Shown one piece after another: positions 6,265 through 6,655 of a stretch of DNA of 6,655 bases. A program made the position numbers and the translations under genes. The notes beneath the pieces were generated by a model. It ran no database searches, was not told the DNA's origin, and saw only the letters and a program-made list of their open reading frames with translations. Each line of letters opens with the position of its first letter. Within the stretch, counting starts at the first letter, position 1. Location of the stretch: NCBI GenBank assembly GCA_003154855.1, contig PMEV01000121.1, forward strand, positions 1 to 6,655. Reading direction: 5' to 3'. This DNA comes from Bryobacterales bacterium. GTDB lineage: Bacteria > Acidobacteriota > Terriglobia > Bryobacterales > Bryobacteraceae.

Positions 6265-6605
6265 GCGGGAGGGGTGCTGGATGCCGGAGGCAGGCCAGAT
6301 GTCGTACCCTGAGTGGGATCATGCCTGGACGCAAACCGGTCGGGGAGCATCGGCCGATCAAGACGCTGGAGCGCGTTTTGTCGAAGGCGGGGCTGGGATC
6401 GCGGACCGAAGCGCGAAGCTGGATCGGAGCGGGCCGGGTCCGCGTGAACGGCAAGCTGGTGCAGACGCCGGACCATTGGGTGGACCTGGAACGCGACCGC
6501 GTATCCTTGGACGGCAAGCTCATCCGGGGCAGCCGCAAGGTCTACCTGCTGCTGTACAAACCGAAGGGCTACCTGACCACTTACAAAGATCCGGAGGGGC
6601 GGCCC
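6265..6605 (+). repeat. Right copy of the direct repeat: leader and 5' end of the intact pseudouridine synthase gene
   Basis: This is the partner of the decayed copy at 2288-2519. It includes the 56 bp upstream of the ATG at 6321 as well as the first 95 codons. The leader is nearly identical in both copies from 6281 to 6320 (two mismatches), so the gene's translation start and any promoter in this stretch were duplicated together with the coding part. Immediately left of it, 6235-6264 is the short tail after the kinase stop, where I see only a weak GCAAG-ATCC-CTTGC hairpin (6253-6266). Confidence 0.88.
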
Positions 6606-6655
6606 ACGGTCTACGACCTGATCCAGGATGTGGACCAATGGGTGTTCCCGGTGGG
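6321..6655 (+). CDS. RsuA/RluB-family ribosomal RNA pseudouridine synthase, N-terminal 111 codons, cut by window edge
   Basis: Members of this family convert a specific uridine in 16S or 23S rRNA to pseudouridine. Residues 15-60 form an S4 RNA-binding domain: TLERVLSKAGLGSRTEARSW, then IGAGRVRVNGKLV (35-47). The start of the catalytic domain follows with VYLLLYKPKGYLTTYKDPEG (75-94) and RPTVYDLI (95-102), a classic RsuA/RluB/RluE pattern. The catalytic aspartate motif GRLD is expected immediately after the last visible residues FPVG, beyond the window, so activity and the exact subfamily cannot be judged. The ATG at 6321 fits the family start; other upstream ATGs are out of frame. The ribosome site is weak (GAGTGGGATC before the ATG). 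The kinase gene ends 86 bp upstream on the same strand. A decayed copy of this 5' end lies about 4 kb to the left. Confidence 0.9.
   Translation, partial: MPGRKPVGEHRPIKTLERVLSKAGLGSRTEARSWIGAGRVRVNGKLVQTPDHWVDLERDRVSLDGKLIRGSRKVYLLLYKPKGYLTTYKDPEGRPTVYDLIQDVDQWVFPV

Overview
The window has high GC. Its gene set points to an acidobacterium, most like the Solibacter/Bryobacter group: a secreted small protein of a type common in that phylum, a sigma factor of the ECF-like kind next to a giant serine/threonine kinase with a PD40/TolB-like propeller, and a DUF433/DUF5615 pair. This assignment rests on recalled family resemblance, not on a search.

Left part (1-2214, all minus strand). From right to left this holds a two-gene toxin-antitoxin-like pair (DUF433 then DUF5615, overlapping as TGATG), a small unrecognised ORF with a candidate promoter, a small membrane protein with two cysteine motifs, and the first 226 codons of urocanate hydratase (hutU, histidine degradation), which runs off the left edge.

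Middle (2215-2552). There is no intact gene here. The stretch carries a decayed copy of the upstream region and 5' end of the pseudouridine synthase gene that lies at the right edge. The copy is followed by a strong GC-rich inverted repeat.

Right part (2553-6655). A secreted protein gene (minus) diverges from an ECF-like sigma factor gene (plus). The sigma gene overlaps the start of a 952-residue membrane kinase with an extracytoplasmic beta-propeller. The sigma factor is abnormally short: regions 2.1-2.2 and region 4 are present, but the middle is missing in frame. Next comes the RsuA/RluB-type pseudouridine synthase, cut by the right edge just before its catalytic motif.

The two main observations are: (1) the block holding the secreted protein, sigma and kinase genes sits between two copies of the same pseudouridine synthase 5' region, one apparently intact as far as visible and one eroded, which marks it as an insertion or duplication product; (2) the sigma factor next to the kinase has lost the promoter -10 recognition part while staying in frame.
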